Assembly: GCF_003574655.1 (NCBI RefSeq)
Contig: NZ_QNUM01000005.1
Location: 124,001 to 188,000 of the forward strand
Reading direction: 5' to 3'
Origin: Cohaesibacter haloalkalitolerans
Lineage (GTDB): Bacteria > Pseudomonadota > Alphaproteobacteria > Rhizobiales > Cohaesibacteraceae
Length of the DNA: 64,000 bases
In this document: positions 25,755 to 37,437 of the stretch, one piece after another
How the letters are laid out: every line of letters starts with the position of its first letter
How positions within the stretch are numbered: the stretch's first letter is position 1
Program-made: the position numbers and the translations under genes
The notes under the pieces: generated by a model
What the model was told of the DNA's origin: nothing
Databases searched by the model: none
What the model saw: the letters and a program-made list of their open reading frames with translations, nothing else

Positions 25755-25770
25755 CGGCACGCAAGTTGCA
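25755..25770 (+). promoter_or_regulatory. Sigma-54 (-24/-12) promoter of the nifL-like/nifA operon
   Basis: CGGCACGCAAGTTGCA has GG-N10-GC and a perfect TTGCA. The predicted transcript start (about 25781) lies after any upstream in-frame start, which fixes the NifL-like start at 25813. It is unusually close (about 42 bp) to the activator site. Confidence 0.82.
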
Positions 25771-25812
25771 TCAGTCCTTTTCATCGATTTGACAACGAAG
25801 CGACACGCCGCC

Positions 25813-26652
25813 ATGACAGAACAGCTTGCCAAACGCACCCATGCCCCGCTCTACACCGTAGAATGTGCATCGCACTGCCAACTGGTCGAGTTCCAGAAGC
25901 AGGAATATGAAAAGGCCCGCCTCAATGCGGTCCGGGCGCGGATGGCGGAATCGGAAATGGAGTATCGTACTCGTGAAGTGATCGACGGTGCGCTCTATCT
26001 GTTGCAAAAGCCGCTCAATGTCATGACGGCGCTGTCCAACAATCTGCAGCGCACGGCCTGTGGTCCGAAGTCATCGGAAACACCGGGCTGTCTGCCCATG
26101 GGCGGTGCGCTGGACGAGGCGCTGGAGTTTGGCCACGAGGCTGCCCGCACTCTGCGTCTGTCGCTTCCGGAAGACAGGACGGCGGCGCACGTTCCCATCA
26201 ACATCAACGAAGCAATAAGGGATTGTCTCATCATTTCTGCCGATCGCATTGATGCCAACGGCATCGAAGTGGATTGGCGCGCCAGTCCGGAACTGCCGAT
26301 GATCTACAGTGATGAGATCACGATCCGCGTCATGCTCCGGATATTGCTCGATAATGCCATCAACGCCATAGGGGAGAATGGCGCTACCGCTCGATCGGTC
26401 GGCGTCATATCGCGCGTTGGTGCCGACAGAACGGTTGAAGTCTGCATTCAGGATTCCGGTCCCGGTATCGACCGGGCCGCCCGAACCAAGGTCTTCGAGC
26501 CTTTCTACACAGCCTGGCAATCCAGCCCGCACCACGCCGGTTTGGGTTTGGCCATCGCCCGGCAGATTGTGGCTGACTTGCATGGCGATATCGAAATCCG
26601 CGAGAGCAACGTACGCGGATCCAACATATGCGTCAGTTTGCCAGCCTGTTAG
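25813..26652 (+). CDS. NifL-like regulatory protein lacking PAS domains
   Basis: This 279-residue protein aligns, by eye, to the C-terminal half of NifL, the anti-activator of NifA. The order is linker (LNAVRARMAESE), NifL-type H region (REVIDGALYLLQKPLNVM; the usual phospho-acceptor context is not obvious) and a GHKL ATP-binding domain. The last shows ILLDNAINAI (N-box), DSGPGIDRAA (G1) and AGLGLAIARQIV (G2). The two PAS domains that carry FAD in Azotobacter/Klebsiella NifL are missing, and the promoter position rules out a longer N-terminus. It is directly followed by nifA. It probably still binds ADP and restrains NifA, but it cannot sense redox through a bound flavin (inference). Confidence 0.78.
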   Translation: MTEQLAKRTHAPLYTVECASHCQLVEFQKQEYEKARLNAVRARMAESEMEYRTREVIDGALYLLQKPLNVMTALSNNLQRTACGPKSSETPGCLPMGGALDEALEFGHEAARTLRLSLPEDRTAAHVPININEAIRDCLIISADRIDANGIEVDWRASPELPMIYSDEITIRVMLRILLDNAINAIGENGATARSVGVISRVGADRTVEVCIQDSGPGIDRAARTKVFEPFYTAWQSSPHHAGLGLAIARQIVADLHGDIEIRESNVRGSNICVSLPAC

Positions 26653-26676
26653 TTCCCCTACTAGATTGCGAGCATC

Positions 26677-28317
<1,641 letters not shown>

Positions 28318-28449
28318 CCGGGAGCCGTGCTTCCCCACATCTCCTCCCTTCCTGATAGTCTGGTGGACCTTGGTCCTGTGTCTCTTTGCCAAGACGTGCA
28401 ATCGATTGGTCGGTATGTCACAAAGTGAAGGTCGGACGTTCCCTCCCAT

Positions 28450-28465
28450 TGTCGCATCTACGACA
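28450..28465. promoter_or_regulatory. NifA upstream activator sequence of nifB
   Basis: TGT-N10-ACA within TTGTCGCATCTACGACAA, a perfect 6+6 palindrome, about 80 bp before the sigma-54 promoter. Confidence 0.87.
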
Positions 28466-28531
28466 AAGACAGAATTCAGACATTTCTTATAAAACATATG
28501 AATTTCAATGTGATGTATACTTTTCTTCATA

Positions 28532-28547
28532 TGGCATGCCCCTTGCA
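28532..28547 (+). promoter_or_regulatory. Sigma-54 promoter of the nifB operon
   Basis: TGGCATGCCCCTTGCA with GG-N10-GC spacing, 45 bp before nifB. Confidence 0.87.
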
Positions 28548-28591
28548 AAACGGTTCTCATGGACCAATGCTGAAGAAAGGATCGGGGCACC

Positions 28592-30190
28592 ATGCTGGAC
28601 GGAACAATCAAGGCCGAAGCATCAGCCGGATGCACACAAGTTTCCTGCGGCAGCTCGAAGGATCATGTCGATCAGTTGCCCGATGCCATCCGGGATCGCG
28701 TCAAGAACCATCCTTGCTATTCCGAAGAGGCGCATCACCACTATGCCCGCATGCATGTGGCTGTTGCCCCGGCCTGCAATATCCAGTGCAACTATTGCAA
28801 TCGCAAATATGACTGCGCCAATGAGAGCCGCCCCGGGGTGGTCTCCGAGCTTCTGACACCGGAGCAGGCTGTGCGCAAGACGCTGGCCGTTGCGGCATCC
28901 ATCCCCCAGATGACCGTGCTTGGCGTTGCCGGTCCTGGTGATCCTCTGGCCAATCCGGCCCGCACCTTCGAAACCTTCAGGATGTTGTCCGAGCAGGCGC
29001 CCGACATCAAGCTCTGCGTCTCGACCAACGGCTTGTCGTTGCCAGACTGTGTCGATGAGCTGATGCAGTATAACGTCGACCATGTGACCATCACCATCAA
29101 CGCCGTCGATCCTGAGATCGGTGCCCAGATCTATCCGTGGATCTATTGGAACAACCGCCGCATGCGGGGTGTCAAGGCTGCGAAGATCCTCATTGAGCGC
29201 CAGCAGAAGGGGCTTGAAATGCTCATTGAGCGCGGTGTGCTGGTCAAGGTCAACTCGGTGCTCATTCCCGGTGTCAATGACGAGCATCTCAAGGAAGTCA
29301 GCCGCGTGATCAAGGCCAAGGGTGCTTTCCTGCACAATGTCATGCCGCTGATCACAGAGCCGGAACACGGCACCTATTACGGTGTCATGGGGCAGCGTGC
29401 CCCGACCCAGCAGGAGCTGACCACCCTTCAGGACGCATGTGGGGACATGAACATGATGCGCCACTGCCGCCAGTGTCGCGCCGATGCCGTAGGATTGCTG
29501 GGCGAAGATCGGGGCGAGGAATTCACCCTCGCAAAGATTGATGCCCTTGATGTGGACTACGCCGCCGCCATGGAAACGCGCGCCAGAGTGCAGGCCGATA
29601 TTGAAGCAAAGCGGGCACAGCAGAAGGTGCATGTTGAAACTCTCAAGGAACAAATGAAAGCGGCCAATGGCAAAACCCTGTTCACGGTCAATGGTCTTAC
29701 CCTGCAACATAAGACAAGCCTGTCGCAGCCTGCTCCGATGGTTGCTGCGGGCAGGACTGAAGAGACGGGCCTGCCAGCGGGCTTGAGATCGGTGCAGATG
29801 GCTGTTGCCAGCAACGGGCAGGGGCTGATCAACCAGCATTTCGGCTCAGCACGGGAATTCATGATCTACGAGGTCTCGCCGAGAGGTGCCCGGCTGATCG
29901 GCCATCGCAAGACGGCCCAGTATTGCACCGGCCCGGTTAATTGTGGCGATGGTGATGCGGCGCTGCCCGAAACCATCGACATGCTCAGGGGCTGCGAAGT
30001 GGTGCTGTGCTCCAAGGTCGGCTTCAAACCGTGGGACCAGCTCGAGGCCGCTGGCATCATTCCCAATGGAGAACACGCCGACAAGCCGATCGTTCCAGCC
30101 CTGATGGCCGTTTATGCCGAACTGCATGCCTCGGGCGCCCTCGACAGGAACCTGTCCGCGCGTTCCGGCCAACAGACCGCCAGCGCCTGA
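28592..30190 (+). CDS. nifB: FeMo-cofactor biosynthesis radical SAM protein NifB
   Basis: This 532-residue enzyme fuses two [4Fe-4S] units and inserts carbide to make NifB-co. The radical SAM cluster motif is CNIQCNYC at about residue 68, with a further Cys set (RHCRQCRADAVG). A linker at about 340-410 leads to a C-terminal NifX/NafY-like domain (from SVQMAVASNGQGLINQHFG, about residue 410) that can hold the product. It is the first gene of a six-gene operon with ferredoxins, a flavodiiron protein and nifQ. Confidence 0.98.
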   Translation: MLDGTIKAEASAGCTQVSCGSSKDHVDQLPDAIRDRVKNHPCYSEEAHHHYARMHVAVAPACNIQCNYCNRKYDCANESRPGVVSELLTPEQAVRKTLAVAASIPQMTVLGVAGPGDPLANPARTFETFRMLSEQAPDIKLCVSTNGLSLPDCVDELMQYNVDHVTITINAVDPEIGAQIYPWIYWNNRRMRGVKAAKILIERQQKGLEMLIERGVLVKVNSVLIPGVNDEHLKEVSRVIKAKGAFLHNVMPLITEPEHGTYYGVMGQRAPTQQELTTLQDACGDMNMMRHCRQCRADAVGLLGEDRGEEFTLAKIDALDVDYAAAMETRARVQADIEAKRAQQKVHVETLKEQMKAANGKTLFTVNGLTLQHKTSLSQPAPMVAAGRTEETGLPAGLRSVQMAVASNGQGLINQHFGSAREFMIYEVSPRGARLIGHRKTAQYCTGPVNCGDGDAALPETIDMLRGCEVVLCSKVGFKPWDQLEAAGIIPNGEHADKPIVPALMAVYAELHASGALDRNLSARSGQQTASA

Positions 30191-30206
30191 AGAAAGGGAC
30201 CAGACC

Positions 30207-30482
30207 ATGAGCTATGAAATCACCAGCCTCTGCGTCAATTGCCACGCCTGCATGGATGTCTGCCCGTCGGATGCCATCAACGCCGGTGCCCGGACGTTCG
30301 TGATAGCCGCCAGCGACTGCACCCAGTGTGAAGGCGACTATGCCGTTGCCCAGTGCGCCAGCATCTGCCCGGTGGAGGGAGCCATTCTCAACGAATTCGG
30401 AGAGGCTGCCAATCCTCCCGGAAGCCTTACCGGCATTCCGCCCCAGCGCATCGCCGAACTCGTCGCACAGGGGATCTTGTAA
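30207..30482 (+). CDS. fdxN: 2[4Fe-4S] ferredoxin, FdxN-like
   Basis: This 91-residue ferredoxin has CVNCHACMDVCP and the widened second motif C-x2-C-x8-C-x3-C (from CTQC to CASIC), the mark of FdxN-type electron carriers for nitrogenase or NifB. The ATG at 30207 follows GAAAGGGA, 16 bases after nifB. The location next to nifB suggests it feeds NifB or NifH. Confidence 0.93.
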   Translation: MSYEITSLCVNCHACMDVCPSDAINAGARTFVIAASDCTQCEGDYAVAQCASICPVEGAILNEFGEAANPPGSLTGIPPQRIAELVAQGIL

Positions 30483-30486
30483 GGTC

Positions 30487-31755
30487 ATGACCGCGCAGCT
30501 CGCGTCCAAACCGGCAGAAGAAATTGCCCTCGGCGTGCACTGGATCGGCGCGTTCGATCCGGATCTGCGCACCTTTGATCTGATCCTGAAGACGGCGAAC
30601 GGCACGACCTACAACGCCTATCTGGTCGAAGGGGCCGAGGGTGTCGCCGTCATCGACACGGTGAAAGAGGAATTCTCGAACCAGTTTTTTGCTCGACTGG
30701 AGGCGGTAACCAGTTATGACCGGATCAGGGCCGTCGTCCTCAATCACCTTGAGCTGGACCACGCAGGAGCCCTGCCGGAGCTGATGCGCCGAGCGCCACA
30801 GGCGCATATCTATGTTTCCCAGCGCGGTCTCAAGCTGCTGCAGGCAACCCTCAAGGATGCGCTCGAAAGCTATCGCTACACTCTTACCGATGACGGGGAT
30901 CAGCTCGACCTCGGCGGCAGGACACTCCGCTTCGTCCATACGCCCTATCTCCACTGGCCCGAGACCAAATGTACCTTTCTGGTGGAAGAGCGGATCCTCT
31001 TTTCCTGCGATGTGTTCGGCGCCCATTTCTGTGACGGGCGGTTCTACAATGATCTGGTCGGCGATTTCCGCTTTTCCTTCGAATATTATTTCAAGCACAT
31101 CATGCGCCCGTTCAAGAAATGGGTGCTGTCCGCCATGGACAAGCTTGAGCCGCTTGCGCCGCTGATGATCGCGCCCTCACATGGCCCGATCCTGCGCCAT
31201 CGGCCGATGGATTACATCAGGAGCTATCGGCTGCTTTCCGGCTCGCACTTGCCCAACGAGGTTGCAGGCAAGGAAAAGAGCCTGCTGATCTTCTACATGA
31301 GCGCCTACGGTGCCACGGCCGACATGGCCCGGTCTGTCTATGAAGGCGCAAGTGCCGTCGAAGGGGTGCGCGTTTCCCTCTATGACCTTCAGGGCGGAGA
31401 AGTGGACCCCTTCGTCGATCTCATCGAAGAGGCCGATGGCCTGATCTTCGGCTCGCCCACCATCAACGGCGATGCGGTCAAACCCATCTGGGACCTGCTT
31501 GCCTCGCTGGTCGCCATCGAGACCCGCGGCAAGGTCGGTGCCGCCTTCGGCTCCTATGGCTGGTCTGGCGAAGCCGTGCCGATGATCGAGGATAGGCTGC
31601 GTGGCCTCAAGATGCGCGTTCCGGAAAAGGGCAAGCGCATCAAGTTTCACCCCACAGAACAGGAGCTGGACGACTGCCGCGACTATGGTCAGTCGATTGC
31701 CGAGCTGCTGGCTGGCAAGGCAAAGCCGAAAGTCATCGACTTTGCCTCACTCTGA
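30487..31755 (+). CDS. Flavodiiron protein (FprA-type, NO/O2 reductase)
   Basis: This 422-residue protein has a metallo-beta-lactamase-like diiron domain followed by a flavodoxin domain (from about residue 260, YMSAYGATADMARSVYEGA). All canonical iron ligands are visible: H-x-E-x-D-H in NHLELDHAG, H in HTPYLHWPE, D in SCDVFGAHF and H in APSHGPIL. Such enzymes reduce O2 to water or NO to N2O with electrons from rubredoxin or ferredoxin. It starts 4 bases after fdxN, so the ferredoxin may be its donor. An O2-scavenging role for nitrogenase is inferred. Confidence 0.93.
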   Translation: MTAQLASKPAEEIALGVHWIGAFDPDLRTFDLILKTANGTTYNAYLVEGAEGVAVIDTVKEEFSNQFFARLEAVTSYDRIRAVVLNHLELDHAGALPELMRRAPQAHIYVSQRGLKLLQATLKDALESYRYTLTDDGDQLDLGGRTLRFVHTPYLHWPETKCTFLVEERILFSCDVFGAHFCDGRFYNDLVGDFRFSFEYYFKHIMRPFKKWVLSAMDKLEPLAPLMIAPSHGPILRHRPMDYIRSYRLLSGSHLPNEVAGKEKSLLIFYMSAYGATADMARSVYEGASAVEGVRVSLYDLQGGEVDPFVDLIEEADGLIFGSPTINGDAVKPIWDLLASLVAIETRGKVGAAFGSYGWSGEAVPMIEDRLRGLKMRVPEKGKRIKFHPTEQELDDCRDYGQSIAELLAGKAKPKVIDFASL

Positions 31756-31759
31756 ATGA

Positions 31760-32071
<312 letters not shown>

Positions 32072-32162
32072 CAAACCCGATGGGGCAGGGCAGAGCCGCC
32101 CAGTCTCGAAAATCCGCAAAGGACCTTTCTGCATATCCTCTTGACCCGAAGGACCAGGTAGA

Positions 32163-32522
32163 ATGCCAAAGATCATTTTTCAGCATCCCGAATTCGAAGA
32201 AATGGAAATCTATGCCCCGGCCGGTAGCCACAGGAAAACCGTGTTGGAGCTTGCAAGAGAATACAAGGTGCCGATTCATTTCGACTGTGGCGACGGGGAG
32301 TGTGGCTCCTGCGTCATCCATGTGACCGATGCCGACGGCGGGCCGACCCACATGGGCGTGCACATGACCGACAAGGAAAAGACCGTTCTGCAGGAGCTTG
32401 GCAAATTGACCAGAGCTGAACTGGAGAAGGTCATCGTCAATGACATGCCCAGCGAATGGCGGCTCGCCTGCCAGATGATCGTGCGCGATGAAGATATCCG
32501 CATCACCTACGAGAGCGCATGA
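32163..32522 (+). CDS. [2Fe-2S] protein resembling Shethna protein II (FeSII)
   Basis: This 119-residue protein has cluster ligands in FDCGDGECGSCVIHV and a last Cys in WRLACQMIV. The stretch after the cluster (MTDKEKTVLQELGKL, then RLACQMIVRDEDI) closely matches my memory of Azotobacter FeSII, which forms a protective complex with both nitrogenase components under O2 stress. Length is also similar (about 120). Its stop overlaps nifQ (ATGA). A conformational-protection role is inferred from resemblance and context. Confidence 0.8.
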   Translation: MPKIIFQHPEFEEMEIYAPAGSHRKTVLELAREYKVPIHFDCGDGECGSCVIHVTDADGGPTHMGVHMTDKEKTVLQELGKLTRAELEKVIVNDMPSEWRLACQMIVRDEDIRITYESA

Positions 32523-33115
32523 TGTTCATTGCACGGGAAGACAAGGAGGACGGCCTCGTCCTCCCCAATCATCAGGTGCTCTATCAGCGCCTGATAACCT
32601 ATGCCACCGGGGCGGAGAACGGCCCGTTTGTGGCGCAGATGCTGTCGAGCTGGATGGCCGGGCGGGGCAGTCTGCCCCGCTGCATGGGGCTTGGTGAAGA
32701 CCGGTTCAAGGCGATGGTGGTCGGTCTTTTCCCCGGATATCACGCCGTCGATCTTCAATCCTGCCCGGATGTCGAGCCAGAGCGGGCGAGCGAACTCGAA
32801 GATGTCCGCTCACTCTTGCTCGCCCATCGCAGCAATCGCTCCGACGAGGAACTCTGGATTGCCGATATCGTGGCGACAGGATGCATGGGGGATGATCATC
32901 TCTGGTCGGATCTGGGGCTGTTCGAGCGCAAATACCTGAGCGAGATGCTTCTCTACAATTTCAGACCTCTGGCAGAGCAGAACACCAACAACATGCGCTG
33001 GAAGAAATTCTTCTATCGCCAGCTTTGCGCCCGGGAGGGGTTCATCCTGTGCCGCTCGCCCAGTTGCGAAAGTTGTTCGGAATTTTCCGAATGCTTCGCC
33101 CCTGAGGAGAAGTGA
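32519..33115 (+). CDS. nifQ: NifQ, molybdenum donor for FeMo-cofactor
   Basis: This 198-residue protein delivers molybdenum to the NifEN/NifH complex. The C-terminal cysteine motif C-x4-C-x2-C-x5-C (CRSPSCESCSEFSEC) carries the Mo-Fe-S cluster, and an LWIADIVATGCMGDDHLWSDLGL segment is typical of the family. It is translationally coupled to the FeSII-like gene and ends the nifB operon; the hemerythrin gene converges 15 bases downstream. Confidence 0.95.
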   Translation: MMFIAREDKEDGLVLPNHQVLYQRLITYATGAENGPFVAQMLSSWMAGRGSLPRCMGLGEDRFKAMVVGLFPGYHAVDLQSCPDVEPERASELEDVRSLLLAHRSNRSDEELWIADIVATGCMGDDHLWSDLGLFERKYLSEMLLYNFRPLAEQNTNNMRWKKFFYRQLCAREGFILCRSPSCESCSEFSECFAPEEK

Positions 33116-33130
33116 CCCGCGTTGCTCTCT

Positions 33131-33592
33131 TCAGAGAGCGGTGGGAGCTGGAGGCGAGTCGGCTATGATATCCGTTGCCGTATCACCAAGCGCAATCTCG
33201 AAGCCGGTCTCCTTCAGATAGGTCGCCAGCGCATTGTCCATCATCACCGCGTGGACGTCAAACCATCGTGGCAGATCCTCGACAAAGGCCCGGCCAAAGG
33301 CGATCTTGCCAGTCTGGACCTTTTCGTTGATGTAGCTCATCTGTTTGAGAACCCGCGCGTGCTCGTGCCGGTGCTCCTCGCATCCGTGAAAGCCGCTCTC
33401 TTCCATGAGCTTCTCTTCAGTTGAGAAATGCTCTTGGGTATGTTCCAGCAACTGGATGAAAAGCGACTTGAAAATGGATGGGTCGAGAGTTTCTCCCAAC
33501 CGGTTTACAATGAGCGTAAAGCCCTGATGGATGTGATCCATCTCTTCGACGCCCACAAGGTGCTTGCCTTCGTCCCACTCGATTAATGCCAT
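33131..33592 (-). CDS. Bacteriohemerythrin
   Basis: This 153-residue four-helix O2-binding protein has the diiron ligand pattern: H in VEEMDHIHQGF, H-x3-E in EHTQEHFSTEEKLM, H-x3-H in HGCEEHRHEHARVL, and H-x4-D in WFDVHAVMMDNAL. The ATG at 33592 (MALIEWDEG) is the standard N-terminus. It lies 33 bases downstream of the SIR2-like gene on the same strand, probably as an operon diverging from nifH. Likely roles are O2 buffering, delivery or sensing near nitrogenase. Confidence 0.92.
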   Translation of the reverse strand: MALIEWDEGKHLVGVEEMDHIHQGFTLIVNRLGETLDPSIFKSLFIQLLEHTQEHFSTEEKLMEESGFHGCEEHRHEHARVLKQMSYINEKVQTGKIAFGRAFVEDLPRWFDVHAVMMDNALATYLKETGFEIALGDTATDIIADSPPAPTAL

Positions 33593-33625
33593 ATTGTGTC
33601 CCCACACACTTTGGAATTGCTATAT

Positions 33626-34489
33626 CTATACCACAGAGTGAACAGATACGGGAATACCCGCTGCTTCAAGAAAGTCGGCCACACCCAATTCCATGATTTC
33701 AATGGCCTTTTTCTTGCAATAGCGGCGTTCTTTGTCCGTTGGTTCCTTGATCAGCGCCCAGCCAGTGGACTCATTTGCACCAAAGGTGATGTCCGACATC
33801 ACCATCCGTTCCGTATCGCGTGTGAAGCGCATTCCCAGAAACAGATATTGCTTTCCCCTTCGGTAGCTCTTGAGGAACGGCGGTACACCGAACCCGCCCA
33901 TCAGTTCGGTGAGATAGTCGACAAAGTCGGCATCCGAGGCGATGTAGGTCGGTTGCGGCTCTGGCGACCCAAGCGGCTTGAACAGGATCGGCAGATCTGA
34001 TGTGAGTGCCTCTGGATCGATCGGCTGATAGCCCGTGCCGTCATGGTGGTGAATGATGAAGCGATTGTTCGTCCCGCCGATCCGGGCGATGCCGCGCACC
34101 AGATAGTGGGGCTTGTCGGCAAAGCCCTGTTGCAGCTGCAGGTCCCGGTTGATGTCGATGACATAGGGCGGCGCGCAATCTCTGATCCAGTCATGCAGGG
34201 CGGCCCGCGACCATTGTTGCTGCTGGTAGAGCTGGGTGAGGAATTGTTCGATGAAACGGCGACCCCGCTTGAGTTCCAGATTCATTGCTGCGCGGGAGAA
34301 TTCATACATCAGCTTTGGTGCCATGGGGCGGCCCTTGTTCATGGCAAGGATCAGGCTGTCGCTGCCCGCCGGTATCGGTTCGCCCGTTGTGTCGTTGGTC
34401 ACGTCAAACAGCGCGCCGGGGCCAAGGTAGGGGATGACGTCGCCGCTGCCGACTTTTTTCACGATCTCATCTAGGAGTGCCTTGGTCAT
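33626..34489 (-). CDS. SIR2-like domain protein associated with nif genes
   Basis: This 287-residue protein shows features of the SIR2-like (Sir2_2) NAD-binding fold: an early VIPYLGPGAL glycine turn, YVIDINRDLQLQQ at the position of the usual TTNYD asparagine motif, LFKPLGSPEP at the K-x-H-G position (His replaced) and a late KQYLFLGMRF strand. Similar genes occur beside nif genes in other alphaproteobacteria, in my recollection, but no role is established. The ATG at 34489 is preferred because the family sequence begins at MTKALLDEIV. A weak minus-strand sigma-54 promoter is at 34541-34556. Confidence 0.72.
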   Translation of the reverse strand: MTKALLDEIVKKVGSGDVIPYLGPGALFDVTNDTTGEPIPAGSDSLILAMNKGRPMAPKLMYEFSRAAMNLELKRGRRFIEQFLTQLYQQQQWSRAALHDWIRDCAPPYVIDINRDLQLQQGFADKPHYLVRGIARIGGTNNRFIIHHHDGTGYQPIDPEALTSDLPILFKPLGSPEPQPTYIASDADFVDYLTELMGGFGVPPFLKSYRRGKQYLFLGMRFTRDTERMVMSDITFGANESTGWALIKEPTDKERRYCKKKAIEIMELGVADFLEAAGIPVSVHSVV

Positions 34490-34540
34490 GACTGTGCCTG
34501 CCGTTCTGTTATTGGTGCAATGTCTGGTTCCTTGAGACAA

Positions 34541-34556
34541 GCAAGAAGCAAACCAA
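34541..34556 (-). promoter_or_regulatory. Candidate weak sigma-54 promoter of SIR2-like/hemerythrin genes
   Basis: The minus strand reads TTGGTTTGCTTCTTGC: GG-N10-GC spacing and a good -12 box, but the -24 box is GGTTT instead of GGCAC. It sits about 57 bp from the distal NifA site and 52 bp from the gene start. Confidence 0.4.
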
Positions 34557-34612
34557 GTCATGAAATTCATTCAAGGCGCTGAAATAATTCAGATAATTGA
34601 AGTTTTGAGGCG

Positions 34613-34628
34613 TGTCGGGTTTGCGACA
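34613..34628. promoter_or_regulatory. Distal NifA upstream activator sequence of nifH
   Basis: TGT-N10-ACA in GTGTCGGGTTTGCGACAA. It lies about 210 bp from the nifH promoter but close to the divergent SIR2-like gene. Confidence 0.75.
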
Positions 34629-34723
34629 ATGGCTGCCTTTGACAAGGCGAACTAAGCACAATGTCCGTCGTTTGTCGCTTTTCTGAAGGAGGTGAGAAAA
34701 TACGACAATATCGGCCAACACTC

Positions 34724-34739
34724 TGTCGCCTATACGACA
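34724..34739. promoter_or_regulatory. Proximal NifA upstream activator sequence of nifH
   Basis: TGT-N10-ACA in CTGTCGCCTATACGACAA, about 100 bp upstream of the sigma-54 promoter, the classic distance. Confidence 0.88.
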
Positions 34740-34808
34740 AAGAGCCTTTTGTCATGTCGGTGTTCTGACGCAATGAAAAGATGCACCGAAAAAATTTTTA
34801 TCACATTA

Positions 34809-34821
34809 AATCAATCGGTTA
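34809..34821 (+). promoter_or_regulatory. IHF binding site of the nifH promoter
   Basis: AATCAATCGGTTA fits the IHF consensus WATCAANNNNTTR exactly and lies between the NifA site and the sigma-54 promoter, next to an A/T tract. Confidence 0.8.
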
Positions 34822-34828
34822 ATGGTGA

Positions 34829-35815
<987 letters not shown>

Positions 35816-35846
35816 GACCCAAAGCATTCACTTTGAACTGTTGATC

Positions 35847-35875
35847 AAGGTGTGGGGCGGATTGGCTCCCACCTT
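35847..35875 (+). other. Stem-loop in the nifH-nifD gap
   Basis: The arms AAGGTG(T)GG and CCACCTT pair around a loop of about 12 bases, with one bulged T. There is no T run. Such 3' hairpins after nifH can stabilise the abundant nifH message; this is inferred. Confidence 0.5.
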
Positions 35876-35886
35876 AGAACGGGAAA

Positions 35887-37365
35887 ATGAATATGTCTGA
35901 AATGACAAAAGAACAGACCGAAGCGCTCATTCAGGAAGTGCTCGAGGTCTATCCGGAAAAAGCGCAAAAAGAGCGCGCCAAGCATTTGACGGTCAATGAT
36001 CAGAGCGTCGAGAAGTCAAGCAAATGCATCACCTCCAACCGCAAGTCCCTTCCCGGTGTGATGACCATCCGCGGCTGCGCCTACGCCGGCTCGAAGGGTG
36101 TGGTTTGGGGACCGGTCAAGGATATGGTCCATGTTTCCCATGGTCCGGTGGGCTGTGGTCAATATTCCCGCGCTGGTCGCCGCAACTATTATGTCGGCAA
36201 CACCGGGGTTGATACCTTTGGCACGATGAATTTCACCTCTGATTTCCAGGAAAAGGACATTGTCTTCGGCGGCGATAAGAAGCTCGCCAAGATTGTCGAT
36301 GAAATCGACATGCTGTTCCCGCTGGCAAAGGGCATTTCCATTCAGTCCGAATGTCCGATCGGGCTCATCGGTGACGACATTGAAGCGGTCGCCAAGACCA
36401 AGAGCAAGGAAACAGGCAAGACCATTGTTCCGGTCCGTTGCGAAGGCTTCCGCGGCGTTTCCCAGTCGCTGGGCCACCACATCGCCAACGACGCCATCCG
36501 TGACTGGGTGATCGATCCGGCCACCGGCAAGGAATTCGCCTCGACCGAGTATGACGTCACCATCATCGGCGACTACAATATCGGCGGCGATGCCTGGGCG
36601 TCCCGCATTCTGCTTGAGGAAATGGGGCTGCGCGTCATTGCCCAGTGGTCCGGTGACGGCACGCTGGCGGAAATGGAAAACACGCCAAAGGCCAAGTTGA
36701 ACCTGCTGCACTGCTATCGCTCCATGAACTATATCTCCCGCTATATGGAAGAGAAGTTCGGTGTGCCCTGGATGGAGTACAACTTCTTTGGCCCGACCAA
36801 GATCGAGGAATCCCTGCGCGCCATCGCGGCCCAGTTCGACGACAAGATCAAGGAAGGCGCAGAGCGCGTCATCGAGAAATACAAGCCCCAGTGGCAGGCC
36901 GTGGTCGACAAATATCGCCCGCGTCTGGAGGGCAAGCGCGTCATGCTCTACGTCGGCGGTTTGCGTCCCCGCCATATCATCGGTGCCTATGAAGACCTTG
37001 GCATGGAAGTGGTCGGCACGGGCTACGAATTCGCCCACAACGACGACTATGACCGCACCATCAACGAGATGGGCAACGCGACCCTGATCTATGACGACGT
37101 GACCGGCTACGAGTTCGAGGAATTCGTCAAGCGCGTCAAACCGGATCTCATCGGCTCGGGCATCAAGGAAAAATACATCTTCCAGAAGATGGGCATTCCG
37201 TTCCGCCAGATGCACTCCTGGGATTATTCCGGCCCATACCATGGCTATGACGGTTTCGCGATTTTTGCGCGCGACATGGACATGACCCTCAACAATCCGT
37301 GCTGGGACAGCATGACCCCGCCCTGGAAGAAACTGGGTGAAGAAACGGCCATTGCAGCGGAATGA
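35887..37365 (+). CDS. nifD: Nitrogenase molybdenum-iron protein alpha chain NifD
   Basis: This is a 492-residue MoFe subunit. P-cluster cysteines are in the [19 protein letters not shown] and SECPIGLIG segments. FeMo-cofactor ligands are the Cys in [11 protein letters not shown] and the His in [17 protein letters not shown]. Length and motifs indicate the Mo type rather than the V or Fe-only type. It starts 71 bases after nifH. Confidence 0.99.
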   Translation: MNMSEMTKEQTEALIQEVLEVYPEKAQKERAKHLTVNDQSVEKSSKCITSNRKSLPGVMTIRGCAYAGSKGVVWGPVKDMVHVSHGPVGCGQYSRAGRRNYYVGNTGVDTFGTMNFTSDFQEKDIVFGGDKKLAKIVDEIDMLFPLAKGISIQSECPIGLIGDDIEAVAKTKSKETGKTIVPVRCEGFRGVSQSLGHHIANDAIRDWVIDPATGKEFASTEYDVTIIGDYNIGGDAWASRILLEEMGLRVIAQWSGDGTLAEMENTPKAKLNLLHCYRSMNYISRYMEEKFGVPWMEYNFFGPTKIEESLRAIAAQFDDKIKEGAERVIEKYKPQWQAVVDKYRPRLEGKRVMLYVGGLRPRHIIGAYEDLGMEVVGTGYEFAHNDDYDRTINEMGNATLIYDDVTGYEFEEFVKRVKPDLIGSGIKEKYIFQKMGIPFRQMHSWDYSGPYHGYDGFAIFARDMDMTLNNPCWDSMTPPWKKLGEETAIAAE

Positions 37366-37437
37366 TCCGGCATCAGAGACATCAATTCTCTCCAACACTT
37401 CGTGAGTTCACAGATTGGTGGCGCGAAGGAGGACCAA

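Larger units (their letters stand above)
25501..25812. promoter_or_regulatory. Divergent rnf / nifL-nifA control region
   Basis: 312 bp without a gene. It holds a sigma-54 promoter for rnf (25547-25562, minus), one shared NifA activator palindrome (25698-25713) and a sigma-54 promoter for the nifL-like/nifA pair (25755-25770, plus). The arrangement implies NifA co-activates its own operon and the electron pump. Confidence 0.8.

Noticed and set aside
35841-35850. TTGATCAAGG as an FNR/FixK box before nifD
   Set aside because: The half-sites abut with no N4 spacer, so it does not fit TTGAT-N4-ATCAA, and it lies inside the nifHDK transcript.
36016-37398. Long minus-strand open frame (460 codons) opposite nifD
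   Set aside because: It mirrors the nifD coding frame in a GC-rich genome, has no family resemblance or ribosome site, and similar shadows occur opposite nifK, nifE and nifA.
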